Assembly (NCBI GenBank): GCA_014904845.1
Contig: MU119281.1
Coordinates: forward strand, 124,001-188,000
DNA from: Acephala macrosclerotiorum
Taxonomy: Eukaryota; Ascomycota; Leotiomycetes; Helotiales; Mollisiaceae
Length of the DNA stretch: 64,000 bases
Direction: 5' to 3'
Positions 1 to 12,028 of this stretch are shown here, piece by piece (position 1 is the first letter of the stretch; each line of letters opens with the position of its first letter). Made by a program: the position numbers and the translations under genes. The notes under the pieces were generated by a model. The model was not told the origin of the DNA. It did no database searches and worked only from the letters and a program-made list of their open reading frames with translations.

Positions 1-218
1 AATAAGTAAAGCGCTTTACCCAATCAGGCTTACCCTTCCAGCTCTTTCGCTAATTCAGCCAATTAAGCATTGCGGCTTAAATCCACGTGATTCTATTCAA
101 TAGCCTACTCAATACTACTCATTAGCTATTGAGTTGAGTAGAGTAGCATAGGATTTTGGTTGAGTTGAGTTGAGTAGCACTAGAATTGCTATTGAATACT
201 ACTCAACTTCTCACACTG
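1..218. repeat. Possible terminal remnant of a hAT-like element
   Basis: The stretch is rich in short direct and inverted copies of GAGTTGAGTA / TACTCAATACTAC (about 88-210) and ends at 212-218 with CACACTG, preceded by CTT CT. The complete hAT element next door also ends in CACACTG after TTGT. Subterminal short repeats and a CACTG end are typical of hAT elements. The left end would lie outside the window, so no target duplication can be tested. It could also be a solo MITE end or a chance low-complexity patch. Confidence 0.3.
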
Positions 219-489
219 TTTGTCGATGTGAAGGTTCTCGCTGACTGCATTTCATCCACAAAGTGGCGGTGTCTCAAGCATCGTGCCGCCCGAAAATTCG
301 GCTGGATGAGATTGTTGTGGAGCTCTGTTTTGCGATGTTGGCAATCTAGTTCAATGGTTCACAGCTACAGAGGACTTAAACATTTGAGAATTGTTTACCA
401 CGGTATCGTGGAAGAGCGGTTGAAAGAGACCTTTGAAATGCTGGCTAATTTTTCACCAGAACCTATTCACACGCACTGGATGCACTGGC
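186..489 (+). other. Unrecognised open reading frame cut by the hAT insertion
   Basis: An open frame of about 100 codons runs into the left end of the hAT element. If the element and one target duplication are removed, it continues only about 10 more codons to a stop in the right flank. The predicted peptide is rich in Trp, Arg and His and matches no family I recognise. It may be non-coding; I list it because it is the only open frame interrupted by the insertion. Confidence 0.15.
482..489. repeat. Target-site duplication, left copy (hAT)
   Basis: GCACTGGC immediately before the left terminal inverted repeat; identical to the right copy at 4042-4049. Confidence 0.85.
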
Positions 490-3400
490 CAGCGTGATCA
501 AAAATATTCCAATTATTTAAATATACTCTGAATATTTTGAATAGAATAGAATAGAATATGAATATATGATTTTGAAAATATTCAGAATATAATATTCTAA
601 TTATATTCAGAATATTCAGAATATCACGTGAATTTCATATATCAAAAGATAAAAAATTAAAATTAAAATACTTATTGAAATTATATAATCTTTATAACTT
701 AATAATATAAAAACAGGTTATTTTCTATAATTCTATATACAAAAAAACTAGAAAACTATTATAAATTAAATTACAAATTGATTTTCTATATTTATTTCGA
801 TTTTTTTTTCATCTTCTATAATATTTTCCTTAATAACCCCCCAACTTTTAAGACATAAAATCATTTCAAAAGTTTCTTTTGAAAGTCTATTTCGAGTCTT
901 ATTAATAATTAAAGCTCTTTGTGAGAAAAAACGCTCGAAAAAAGTCGAAGTAGTAGAAATTTGTAAATAATTTCGGACTATTAAAAATAAAACTGGATAT
1001 TTATTTTTGTTTTAAAACCACTAAATTAATGGACGAGTCTGTAGATTTATTAGTTTAAATTCTATTAAATAGTTTATAAAATATTAAAAATATTGAAAAG
1101 AAAATTAAAAATAAATTTATTATTTGAAAAGATTTTCTTTTTTTTAAATATGTTATTAATTTATTCTCAACTTCTTCGTTTTCTCTATTTATATAGATAT
1201 TATTATCATCTTTTTTTTTTTTAAAGTAATACTTCTAGTTTTTTGAATAGGTAGTAAAGTAAAATAATAATCTTTTTTATATTTAAAATTTAAATTAGTA
1301 AAATTCTAAAAAATTAATAATTAAATAAATATTAAAAGTAAATAATTTACTTTTGATATATAATATTTAATTTAGTATTAATATTAATTGCTTGAGTTCT
1401 AGTTAATTTAATAGCTTCTAAATTTTATTTTCGTATTCGAGAATCAAAAATTAAAAAAATATATAAAACTTTATTTGATTGGCTAATTTGATCAGTTTTA
1501 GGAAAGTATTTTCTTAATTTGACTATACTAAGATTAATAGCATTAAAAAATACTGGGTTCTATAAAAAAAGTTAATAAAACTATTAATAAACAATTATAT
1601 TATTATTTTTAGAAAATGGAGTGTTCTCAAAATTTAAACGAGATTAAGCGAAGCGAAAATGCAAAAAAAGGAAATCTATTAAAAATATTTACATTTAATT
1701 CTTTTTTAATTTTCTCAAGTTTATTATAAACTTTATATATTTTTGGCATAAGATAATATATAGTCGGATATTTTTCGGCTTGTAATTTAATCGTAGTTTT
1801 AATAAAAATAAAGAAAATCTTAGAATATTTTCGAATATAATCGATTTCTTTTTTAGATAATAATAGTTTATTATTTTTAAAAACTTTTGTTTTCGATTGA
1901 CGTATAGTTGCTATAATAGTATCGAATAAATGTATAAAGTTTTCTAGCATTAAAGCAGTAGAAGACTATCGAGTTTTTTGATTTAAAAAAAATTAATAAT
2001 TTAATTAAAAAAAAATAGTAAAATATTAAAATATTTACTTAATTGTAGCTATTCAGTATTTTCTATATTATGAGCTTTAATTTGAGTCTTTAATATTTTT
2101 TTATTCTCTTGAGAATATCGAATATTAATAATAATTTTTCGAATTTTTTTTCAAATAAAAAAATCTAAAAATATTATTAATAAATTTTTTAAAATTTAAA
2201 CTAAATAAAATTTACTTGAAATTTTTTCAATTATTTGATTTGTATTATTATCGTTGGCATTATAAACGTTTCGATCGTCAAAAAGATTATAATCGTTCTT
2301 TGTAATAATTTGTAAAATATTTTGAATTACAAGATTAAATACGTGAACTAAACAAAGTATATCTCTCTCAAAAGAAATAGTATAATCAAAAGAATAATGC
2401 CGTTTAAAAGTTGCTATAAGAGTATCGTTTGAATTAGTATTATTTCTAGTAATACTATAAATAAAATAATTAGTAATTAATTTTTAATTATAAATTTATT
2501 GAAATTACTTTATAATATTCGAATCAATTTCGTAATCTTTTAAAGTTTTTTTTTAATATTTCATTCATATATGCTCCAGAGTATTTCTTTTTAAGATTTT
2601 TTATTGCTAAAAGAAAAGATCTTAATTCGAAATTTTTATTAATAAAATAATTAAATATTAATTAGTAAATTCTTTTTTTTTTAAAAAAATTAATTTACAT
2701 TGTAATACCAAAATAAGCATTTTAATTAATTGCAATCCAAGTATTTAAAGTCAAAAAAAAACTACTATAAGTTTCAATTTGTTCTTTTAACTCTTTTTTA
2801 ATATTTGATTTTTTAAAAAAGTCAAATTTTTCTAATTTATTTATTAGAACTTTTTAATAAATTGACGATATATTATTAAATAAAAGTATTAGTATATTTA
2901 ACTTATAAAATAGATTTCAATAGAAAATATATATATTTATTTAAATAAAATATCATTTCTTTAAAGAATTGCGTAGTAATCGAACAAAATAATAAATTAT
3001 TTAATATTACAAAATTTAATAACAAATTAATAAATTTATTATTATTATATTCGAGTGTTTTAGAACGTTTCGCAACTTTTTGGCGTGAAAAAGAGTCTGT
3101 AATACTAATTTGAGAATTCGTAGTATTAGAAGAATCATTTAAAATAAAAAGTTATTAGTAAATATTCTTAAAAAATTAAAGAATTATATACTATTAATTA
3201 AACCGATTTGAATCTTTTTAAGATCAAATAATCGATGTTTAGTCCGATAATGGTCTAAATAATTAGACGTAGATTGATTAATTCGTTGATCATTAAATTT
3301 TTTATTAAAATATATTAATAAATTTTAAATATTTATAATTTATTAAATAATTTACTTGCAATTTTCATATAAACATTTAATCGTTACAGTACGTGGAATT

Positions 3401-4041
3401 AAAGAAAAGTCTTCATTTTTTTTAATTGGATTAAGTATTTTTTCGAATAATCTATATTTAAAACAAAGAGATTGATTTTTAATAGGATCAAGTACAAAAT
3501 CTTCACGATTTTGTTCAAGATTAATCTTTATTGATAATAATTGAGATATATCGAATATAAATAAAGATATTTTTAATAGAAAGTTAAAGCGTAGAATAAG
3601 TGGTTGATTTGTTATTGATTTAATTGTATAAATAAAAAAATGGAAATCGAAGAGAATTACTTTATTATATAAAGAATTATATTATTTTAGATAATTCTAA
3701 GATTTCTAATAATTATAAATCAATTACAAGTTAGAATATTCGAAAGTTAATTAATTACTTTATTTTTAAGTAATTTATTTGTAAAGTTATTAAATTTCTA
3801 AGTAAAGTGGCAAAGATCTCGAATCTTTTAAAAAGTTCGATTATTCTCGCTTAGCACTCGAGTGGAGTAGCGGCGGCATTTCCGATTGGGCCTATATATT
3901 ATCACGTGCTATTCATTTTATTTAAATATATTCTAAATACGTTGATTAAAATAGAATAGAATATGAGTATAGCTATTCAAGGTTGAATAGAATATGAATG
4001 TGACCCTATATTCTATTCAATGAATTGAATTTGTCACACTG
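490..4041 (-). mobile_element. RIP-degraded hAT transposon, complete ends
   Basis: The element begins CAGCGTGATCAAA and ends TTGTCACACTG; the reverse complement of the right end is CAGTGTGACAAA, an imperfect terminal inverted repeat. It is flanked by identical 8-bp direct repeats GCACTGGC (482-489 and 4042-4049), the target-duplication length of hAT elements. The interior is extremely AT-rich with no long ORF. On the minus strand, about 800-955 still reads ERFFSQRALIINKTRNRLSK followed by a Leu-Lys-Ser-Trp motif, which is the hAT C-terminal dimerisation region. A 107-codon open piece (1627-1950) contains a LQAEKYPTIYYLMP segment typical of the RNase-H-fold part of hAT transposases. Many stops show it is dead, most likely by C-to-T/G-to-A mutation. 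Confidence 0.88.
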
Positions 4042-4049
4042 GCACTGGC
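4042..4049. repeat. Target-site duplication, right copy (hAT)
   Basis: GCACTGGC immediately after the right terminal inverted repeat; perfect copy of 482-489. Confidence 0.85.
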
Positions 4050-4095
4050 AAGGCTCATTTACCGTGATGCGTCCCCGTTGAGATATAAGAAACAT

Positions 4096-5180
4096 CTACC
4101 GTACTTCCCCCGGAGCACGAAGCCGCCCTGGCTCCGAGTAACCACCACGAAACCTGACCTGGACACCGCCACAAAAGCTCCCCACAAGTTCGTTCAATTG
4201 TTTCCAAAGCTGTTCCCGAGCGTTTGAAGGGATATTTTGTATTCCAATGCTAACACCGAGCCCACAATCAACAATGAGAGGAATCCATTGTGGAAGTGTA
4301 TCTGCAGTTGGCTGCGTGGTAGTGGCGATGATGTACAGCATCAGTATACAGCTTCCGAGGTGCCAAAGAGATCGCCTAGTAGGATGTGTTAGCTATGCCT
4401 GATATTATCTGGGAGGTCGTACTTGATGAATTGAGGCCTTTGCAAAGGATTCAGGTCAATATATAGTCCAATTGCGAGCAGTAAAATCCAACCCGAGAAG
4501 AGCCTGGCACGGTTTAGCGTATTTAGCCTTACATGCCTTGGGATCGTTTGTTATTTGCTTACCCCACAAACACTGGCTTCCACTTGTCATCATTGTCTGC
4601 CATCATGGCAGACACGAAGATTACTGGTGCGAGAAACACCTCCACTGCTGCAATCGGCATCGACAGATATCGTCTATCTGGTTCTCTGTGTTGGTTGGGC
4701 GACTCCTCATGGTCAAATCCCATTTCCTCTATCGCGACTCTATCTGGTGTTCGTATCTGGCCCGTCTCGGGATTCGGATCTTCTTGCGGACAGTTTGTTG
4801 GTTCGGATTCTGAAGAAGATGTCGTGGTATCGTCGATTGGCGCCGCATCGTTCCCGATAGATTGTTGCAGGGGCATCATGAAGCGGACTCCTCCGCGAAT
4901 ATCCCCGACAAGGAGAGGCGGTCTTGTCGCAATAACTTTACCGCGACGAGTCGAGTAAAGTCTAATTTGGGATATTTGACTTCTTCGAAAAGTCGAAGTT
5001 TGAAATTGAACGAGAGACAGAGCGTCTGTAAGGGTTCTATCCTGAGGTCGGCTGTGAGGCAGATTCTGACTGCAGAGCCACGTCATGTTGGGCGAACCAC
5101 CGCTCGTACAGAGCCTCACCACAACCTTGATCTTTGCTCGTCGCAGTTCCGCGCTCACTTTGCGTTTGTTTTAATGTCAT
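4096..5180 (-). CDS. Uncharacterised multi-pass membrane protein, multi-exon, 5' end unresolved
   Basis: Three coding segments join through good introns. The upstream segment (to 4563) ends at donor GTAAGC; the 59-bp intron 4562-4504 has acceptor CAG. A second, 47-bp intron (GTACGA to CTACTAG, with branch site GCTAAC) brings the frame into the last exon, which stops at 4096. The joined frame gives about four hydrophobic segments: AAVEVFLAPVIFVSAM, LFSGWILLLAIGLYI, LGSCILMLYIIATT and WIPLIVDCGLGVSIGI. The cytosolic N-terminal part is hydrophilic and Ser/Glu-rich. In-frame ATGs exist at 4879 and 4876; a further 5' exon may start at ATG 5180 in another frame. I do not recognise the family. The hAT element lies only 46 bp beyond the stop. 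Membrane location is inferred from hydrophobicity. Confidence 0.5.
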
Positions 5181-5395
5181 CGCAGCTTTGCCCAGTGCTG
5201 TTAGACATAAGTTCCTCTCTACGAAATTGCTGGCTCTGTTTGTCGAGCGAAAACAGGGGACGTCCTGCAAAGCCAGTCTCCTCCCGCGCCGTCTTAATAT
5301 TTGGATCTTGCCATATTGCAACCCTCAAATCGATTCTACCCTTGATAAATTCAAATCATTCCACATCTGAGCGGTTGTTCATCTAGCTTAGAGTC

Positions 5396-6915
5396 ATGGC
5401 GGATCATCTGAGCTACTGGCTCCACGATGGGGACGACGCACCCATTGGATTTGGAAATAATCCACGACGAGCTGCTTCCCCAGAGCGGTTCCTCGAAGTA
5501 CCACCTCTATCACCAACACAAATTGGAGGAATTCAAGACACTCCCAACCCGAGTATGAGACCTACTGCTACACATGCCTCGAGTAGCGGACGTAGTGTCC
5601 TATCCGAAACTTCTAGTCGAAACTCGTCAGCATCTACTGCACCGTCTACTGCACCATCCGAGCTTGGGTTATGCTCAATTGAGGAAGCAGGGAGGAAACC
5701 GTGGCACATCGCTTTTACGAATACAAACTTTACGCCCATCGCAGCTCGCTATCATCTGCCATGCGAATTTGCATTTATGGGATGCGAAGTGATCTTTCGA
5801 CCAGATGAATACGAAAGCTGGGTTACTCACAGTTTCTCACACTTCGAACGTGCCGGACCGCCCCCTAAAGCCATCTGCACCTTTTGCGATGATGATGAAG
5901 CGATTTTCGAGACGAATGGCGATAAGGTCTTGAATTGGAGAACAAGAATGTATCATGTGGCAGAACACTTCGAGAATGGGCAGACATACGAGGACCTCCG
6001 TCCCGACTTTTTTGTTGTCGAGCATATGAGGGAGAATGGTCTACTCAGTGAGGAGGACTTTAAATTCGCCATGCATATCACGGAAAGGCCAAAGTGTGAC
6101 GGCTGGCTTTCGGGGGGTTTCAAAGTGCCGAAGATACGTAAGAAGGACCAGAGGAACAAGAAGGGGAATGGAGAGCGGAAGAAGCGGGAGCAGGGGAAGA
6201 GTTACGACGAGAAATGGGAAGGGATGGCGTTGGTACAGTTTGAATCCAAGACGCCGGAGCTGCCAGTTGCAGAGGGAAAAGGCAGTCTCGAGATATCATT
6301 CTATGATCAAAGGAAAGAAGATCGCAAGCGACGCCGGGGAACTGGCGAAAAGAATATGAAGAGTTTGTCAACGACTAAACCAGAGACTCAACGACACACC
6401 CAAACAGCGACCATCCCAAGGACTGCAACGGTCGCTCTGAATGTGGCCTCTGGACCAGGAATGGGCCTAACATTCCTTTGGCTGCGTACTGCCGTGGGTC
6501 TCCATGAGCAAAGCGTGGCTATGAGATGGGTATGTGTTCTCTAACACCAAAACCCAGTTCCATGCTGATGATTTAGGTGACGAATACCTTCACGTTCTAC
6601 CTACCGCAGGCAGTCTCAAAAGTCGTGGAAAAGATATCTCTGGGTCTTATATTCTTGGGTTTTGTGCTCGCTTCAGCAGTCTTTATTGGCACGACATTTG
6701 CATCTGCCACGATGATCAAGCCCAAAATATCAATTGCTGTAAGTTTGGTATCATTTGGATTTTGGATCTTGCTGTGGTTAGTAGCGGGGGTCACATTTGA
6801 AGAGCTGGTCTTGGTTTGCGTTCCACTGGGCATCAGTTTCTGGATCTTGGCTTGCTTTCTCTTTTGTTATGGCGGCTCTCGTCGTTCAGCAGATGATGAG
6901 GAAGCCCCAACTTGA
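5396..6915 (+). CDS. C2H2-like zinc-finger protein with C-terminal membrane segments
   Basis: The model has two exons, 5396-6529 and 6577-6915. The phase-0 intron 6530-6576 is 47 bp (GTATGT to TTTAG). The product is about 490 residues. A Ser/Thr-rich N terminus (about 55-90) precedes two C2H2-like pairs: C123/C130 with H145/H149, and C161/C164 with H187/H191. A Lys/Arg-rich stretch (about 245-320) follows. Exon 2 encodes three hydrophobic helices (LGLIFLGFVLASAVFIGTTF, SLVSFGFWILLWLVAGV, VLVCVPLGISFWILACFLF). Fungal proteins with this degenerate finger pair are usually unnamed. Coupling the fingers to a membrane anchor depends on the splice: unspliced, the frame stops at 6544 just after exon 1. 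Function is unknown. Confidence 0.6.
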
Positions 6916-6982
6916 GCCTGAAGTCAGACCGGAGGGGAATTGGTTCTCTTGCGCACGTGGAAGGAATGTCGAAAGATCATGA

Positions 6983-7933
6983 TTTAAGCCCTAATTTCTT
7001 TGTCACTGATGGTTAGCTTGGTCGTTATTTTCTTCTCTTCTCTTCTCTTCAAGGATCATCGCTGCCTTATCTAAGTTGTCGAATCTATGTATGTCACATA
7101 AATTTCGATGCTGCAAAGGACGTGTTTTCCCATTTCCGTACTTCGTGCCACGATTATCCAGGAGTACAAATGAACCTGCCTTCAATCGTATTGGCTTCGC
7201 TCGCCAAGTATCATAGTAGCTGCGTTTTCTCCAATCTCAACCAGCAACACGCGCAAAATTAAGACAGTTTAGAAAAAGAAGAGGAAACAGGGAGGAAAAG
7301 ACGTTCGGAACGACTAAAAAGAGCCCTTGAACAAAAACATTTAGGTAAGTTTCAATTCATAACATACCGTTCATTCAAGCAAGCTGTCTAATCGTTGATA
7401 TCACCCCACACTAGCATAGCTAATACCACATCACTTCTACCAGCTAAGAAGCTCAATCACAGCTGCTCACTTTATGCCCAACCACTCTTTCACCAAGTTC
7501 AACTCACCATTCTGCATGAACAGCACCTTGGACTTCACATTCCCAACTACCGCAAGCCCATCCTCCCCATGGGCCTCAGCATTCATACTCATCAACTAAG
7601 AAGCTTCCCGATCTGCCGAATCCGTAACATATAACTATTATTATGATTTTGCCAAGATTTTTCAAAAGTTGTGTCAAGTCTTTTTAAAAACGTGACTTTT
7701 CCAACACGTGTTATGTAAATAAAGTGTGCAAAAATTTTCATATTTGCAAAAATCCTTTCATCTTCGTACGTCGATTAAAGGCAAAGGCATCGCACCTGAA
7801 CGTAGTGTACGTTAGTGCCACTCGAAACTTCCAGCCCTCTGCTCATCACTATTTTTGCGCGAATCCAACATTCATATGGGCCCCTCCTATTCATATTTGA
7901 GATCTATTTACCTGTCAAACAAGAATCGTCAAA
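6983..7933. other. Intergenic, no supported gene
   Basis: About 950 bp between the zinc-finger/membrane gene and the HET remnant. A short TTCTC microsatellite-like run lies at about 7030-7050 and AT-rich sequence at 7640-7760. The open frames here show no recognisable protein features. Confidence 0.5.
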
Positions 7934-8976
7934 ATGAGGCGCGATAATCTTGAGCAATTTGGCAAGAACCACGGTTCCACTAGCGATTGCCACTCCCAGA
8001 TCATCAAGGTCGCAGGATACACTCCCCGCCTCGAGGATACTCAGAAGTGGGCACAAAATTTGCGATTTCTAGCCTATGATGGTGATGGTTTTGAAGGTGA
8101 ACGGACTGAAGGTGAGGACGATGAAGGTGAGGACGATGAAGATGAACACGATGAAGATGGGCATGACGGGAACGATGGAGCGCCATTCTCAGAGTGTATA
8201 AAATGTAGAGGTCTACCATACTTTCCGCACTCGAGCCCAGTCAAAGCATTAAGGCTCACCAGTGACCTCGAACTTGGGGATTGTTCAGACTATCTCGCGG
8301 TTTCGTACTGCCAGTCTCAGAACAGATCCAAAAACTCGTCATCTTCGATAATTGGACCAGATTATGTTGCTCGCAAACCAGATGGAGCCAAATGGCCAAC
8401 ATAGCACCGAAAGAGATACTTGATCGTGCTATATATATTGCCGCCAATAACGGGCTTCGACTAATCTGGATTGATCAAGAATGTATTGACTAAAATGATA
8501 GAATGGATAAAGAGTTCGGAATTCAATCAATGGATGTGGTGTTTGAGCGAGTTGCTATTGTCATCGGCCCTCTAAGTCTCACAGTTGAGTCCGATATTCA
8601 ATGCAAAGCTTTGAAGCTTCTAAAAATTGACGAGAATCTTCTTGACAGCGATGGGCATAAGACAACTTCTGCGAGACTTGCGGAGCATGGTCTTGAAGTG
8701 TTCTAAATCCTGGAATCTTTGGTCAGTGAACGTTGGTTCACAAGAGCCTGGATACTTCAAGGATGTTTCATTTATTAAACGACCCCAATTCCAGACTGCG
8801 ATGGTACTCTTCTGACATCGACGTAGGAAATGGCTTGCGCGGGTAGTCGCTTGAACCTGCTTAAGAGCGGTCCTGACGTAATATTGGACGAATATGAATC
8901 CAAGAAGTTCATCCTTGTCTATGCAGATTTCCGTGGAATGATACCATGTTTGACGTAGGATATCTACGATAGCCAG
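7934..8976 (+). pseudogene. HET-domain protein gene, 5' part, broken
   Basis: The frame starting at 7934 includes an acidic Glu/Asp-rich insert (about residues 57-80) and then HET-domain text: a YLAVSYC segment, and later IAANNGLRLIWIDQEC, FGIQSMD and RWFTRAWILQG. HET domains mediate heterokaryon incompatibility and related fungal cell-death responses. The reading is broken: it shifts frame near 8392-8402, then meets TAA at 8491 (where the family usually has Gln after IWIDQEC-D), TAA at 8704 and TAA near 8788. CAA-to-TAA changes fit RIP-type C-to-T mutation. At 8977 the sequence turns into an AT-rich element, and matching C-terminal sequence appears again at 11.7 kb. Confidence 0.8.
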
Positions 8977-11690
8977 TGTTGGTCATAATATGAACCAATA
9001 TATATTATCTAATATAATCGCTCGAGTTATTATCGCGATATAAAACTATTCGTATTATATTTAATATAATATGGGATTGCTATATTATATTTATTAAGTA
9101 ATATATTACTAATATAACGATATAAACGTTAAAAAGTGCTTAATTCAATTAATAATTATTAAATCGATTTTGTTGTCGTTTTTTCATTTTAATAGTTTTT
9201 TTATTATATTTTTTATATTTTTAATATCGTCGTTGAAAACTTTTACGATATTCAATTACGATTTTAAACACTTTATAATTTAAATAATTTTAATTTTAAA
9301 ACGATTTTAATAATTAAAAATAGTAATTTTAATATTAAAAAAAAATCGTTTAAAATTTGTTAATATCGTTAAAATAAAAAAAGTATTTAAAACTATTTTC
9401 AATAATAAAAAAAATCGCTTTATTATATTTTTTCTAATTATTACTTATATTTAATTTTAATTTTTAATATTTAGTTTATATTATAATATCGATCGTATTT
9501 ATCGTCGAAAAAAATATTTTTTTATTTTACGAATTATTCAAAGAAATCGTTTTTTTTATAAGATTTATTATAATGAAAACGATAAAAATCGACGTTGTCG
9601 TCGTTCTAATAAACGTTTTATATTTTTTTAATTACAAATTTTTAATATTTTTCGAAATAGTTTTATTTACACGAAAAATATAAAATTAAAATAGTAATAT
9701 AAATAAGCGTTTTATTTATAAGTTCGTAGTATTTATTTATTTTAATTTATTTTAAATTAAATATTAAATTAAAAATAATATCGTTTTTAAAAGTAATTTT
9801 ATATCGTTCGAATTAAAAAAATATATAATCGTAATAAAAAAAACGAGATTAGTATTAATTGTTTAAATTCGTATATTTTAATATTTATAAAAAGTTTTTT
9901 TTAAAAAGTTTTTAATAATAAAAATTATTTTTTATTTTTTATCGTTTAATCGATTTTATTTTAATTGTATAATATTATAAAATATAATAAATTCGTCGAT
10001 TAAATCTCGTAAATTTTAAATTTTAATGCGTTATATTATTTCAAGAGATACGTTAATTCGTTAATTAAAAAAAATTATAAAATCGTTAAATATTATCGGC
10101 GATTTAAATTACAAAATTATAAAATTTATTAAAAAATTTATTTATTTTTTATTTTTTTATTTTTTTTAGTATAATTTTATAAACGTTTATAGTTTTATTT
10201 TATTAGTAACAAATAAAAAAAATTTAATAATAAAATTAATAACGTATTTTTAATAATATATATAATAGTATATTATATCGTAAAAAAATTGAAATTCGCG
10301 ACAAAAAACATTAAAAAAATATACTATAAAAATATTATTATTAAACGTATTATTTATTATAAAATAATTAAAAAAATTTTAAATATTATATTTTTTAATA
10401 ACGTCGAATATTAATTTAAATATATTCTCGTTTGTATATTTTTTTATTAGTTTTTTTATTCTTAGAATTAAATTTTTAAATATATTATTTTCGTCGATAA
10501 ATTGTATTATAATATTGAAAATAGCGATCGAATTAAAAAAAGTCTAAAAATTATAAAAAATATATGTTTTCGTTTGTATTTTATTAAACGTATTTTTAAT
10601 AAAAGATTTTTTATATTTTTATATTATTAAATAATCTATTTATAAATATATAAATAATTTTTTATTAAAAGTTTTTTAATATTTTTATTAATATATTTTA
10701 AAAATACTCGAAATTCGTCGTTTTCAATTAATCGAAAAAATAAATTATTACTAATTAAATATCGTATTTATAATAATTTTAATATATTTTATTTTATTAT
10801 ATTTATATCGAATCGTCGTCGTTTTTAAAAAGTAATTATTATTTGTACGATAATATTCTCGAGTAAAATTTAAACGTTAAAAACTTTAGTATTACGTTTA
10901 AATTTAAACTTTAATTTATAAAAATTAATAAAATAATTTATTAAATTATTATTATTATTTAAAGTTTTATATATTTTTTTATAATATTAATAATATTATT
11001 TCTCGTAATTAATTTCGTCGTAATATCGTATTTATAAATCTATTTTTAGTATATAATTAAAAACTTAAAATAATCGTAATTTAATTTTTATAATAATATA
11101 TAATAATATCGTATTAAAAAAAGTCGAAAAAAATAATATTAAATTCGACGTATTGAAAAATTTATTAAAATTAATTTTAAATATTATTATTCGATTGATA
11201 ATAATTTTAAATATATTTATAATTTATTATTTTTTTTTAAACGATATTTTAATAATTTTAATTAATTTATAAAAAAAATTTAAAAACGTAAAATTAAAAA
11301 ATCGAATATTTAAAATTAGTATTAATATAAATAAAATTTATTAAAAACTAAAAAATCGTAATTATTATTTATTTAATAATTTAATAATATAACGTTTAAA
11401 AATTAATTTAATCGCTATTTTAAACGTTTATATTATTATATTATAATAGTAAATTAACGTTTATTGATATTCGTTTCTCGCTATATAATATTATATTAAA
11501 CGAGACTAGCGTATAAAAATTTTCGAGTTTTCAATTTTTATTTTATTTAATATAAATAATACGAAAAATATAATTATATTATATTTATCGTAATACGATT
11601 TCGTTATATTATATTTATTAATTATAATTAATAAAATATATTATTATATTGTAATTTATATTAATATTAATAATCGAATAATATAGAAAT
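8977..11690. mobile_element. AT-rich RIP-degraded element inserted in the HET gene (probable LTR retroelement)
   Basis: The block starts abruptly with TGTTGGTCATAATATG, a TG-type LTR start, directly after recognisable HET coding sequence, and ends near 11.69 kb where HET-like coding resumes. Segments near 9045-9115 and 11560-11640 are similar (both hold CTATATTATATTTATTAA-like text with RIP-type differences) and may be the two LTRs. No long ORF survives. Residual C occurs almost only in CpG, CpA is nearly absent, but TpG persists. The superfamily cannot be assigned and no target duplication was found, so the right boundary is approximate. Confidence 0.55.
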
Positions 11691-11699
11691 TTCTTTCTA

Positions 11700-12028
11700 T
11701 CGATACTTTATTTATAAAAGAGCGACTATGGAAAATTTTGTACCAATTTCAATATTCAAATTTTTTATTTGATTTCAGATTAGAAATCGTATTTTTCGAT
11801 CGTCGAATTACATGTAATGCAATCGAGCTCGTAAAATATTTTGCTATACGAAATAATTCTCGAACATTTGATCAATATACTATTTTAGTAAATTTAAATT
11901 ATTATTCGATTAAATTGAATACAATTGAATTAGAATCTGATTTGTTCAATTTAAGTATTTGCATTTTCGTTTTGGCGATATTGAACGGAGATTTATTTTT
12001 ACTCGTGAATATTAGTTCTAAAAAGTAG
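11700..12028 (+). pseudogene. HET-family gene, 3' part, separated from its 5' part
   Basis: The open stretch reads through ERLWKILYQF and on to a FDQYTILVNLNYYSIKLNTI segment and LSICIFVLAILNGD. These resemble the C-terminal region of the same HET subfamily (S/D-RLAILANLC-Y---L-T---E then SICL-VLA-LNGDLSL). The order and strand match the broken HET gene ending at 8976, so I read it as the other half of one gene. It stops at TAG 12026-12028. The sequence is AT-shifted, as if mutation leaked from the neighbouring elements. The link rests on family resemblance, not an alignment. Confidence 0.55.

Noticed and set aside
8004..8259. His-rich and Ser-rich antisense ORFs opposite the HET acidic insert
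   Set aside because: They are mirror translations of the repetitive GAGGACGATGAA codons on the plus strand.
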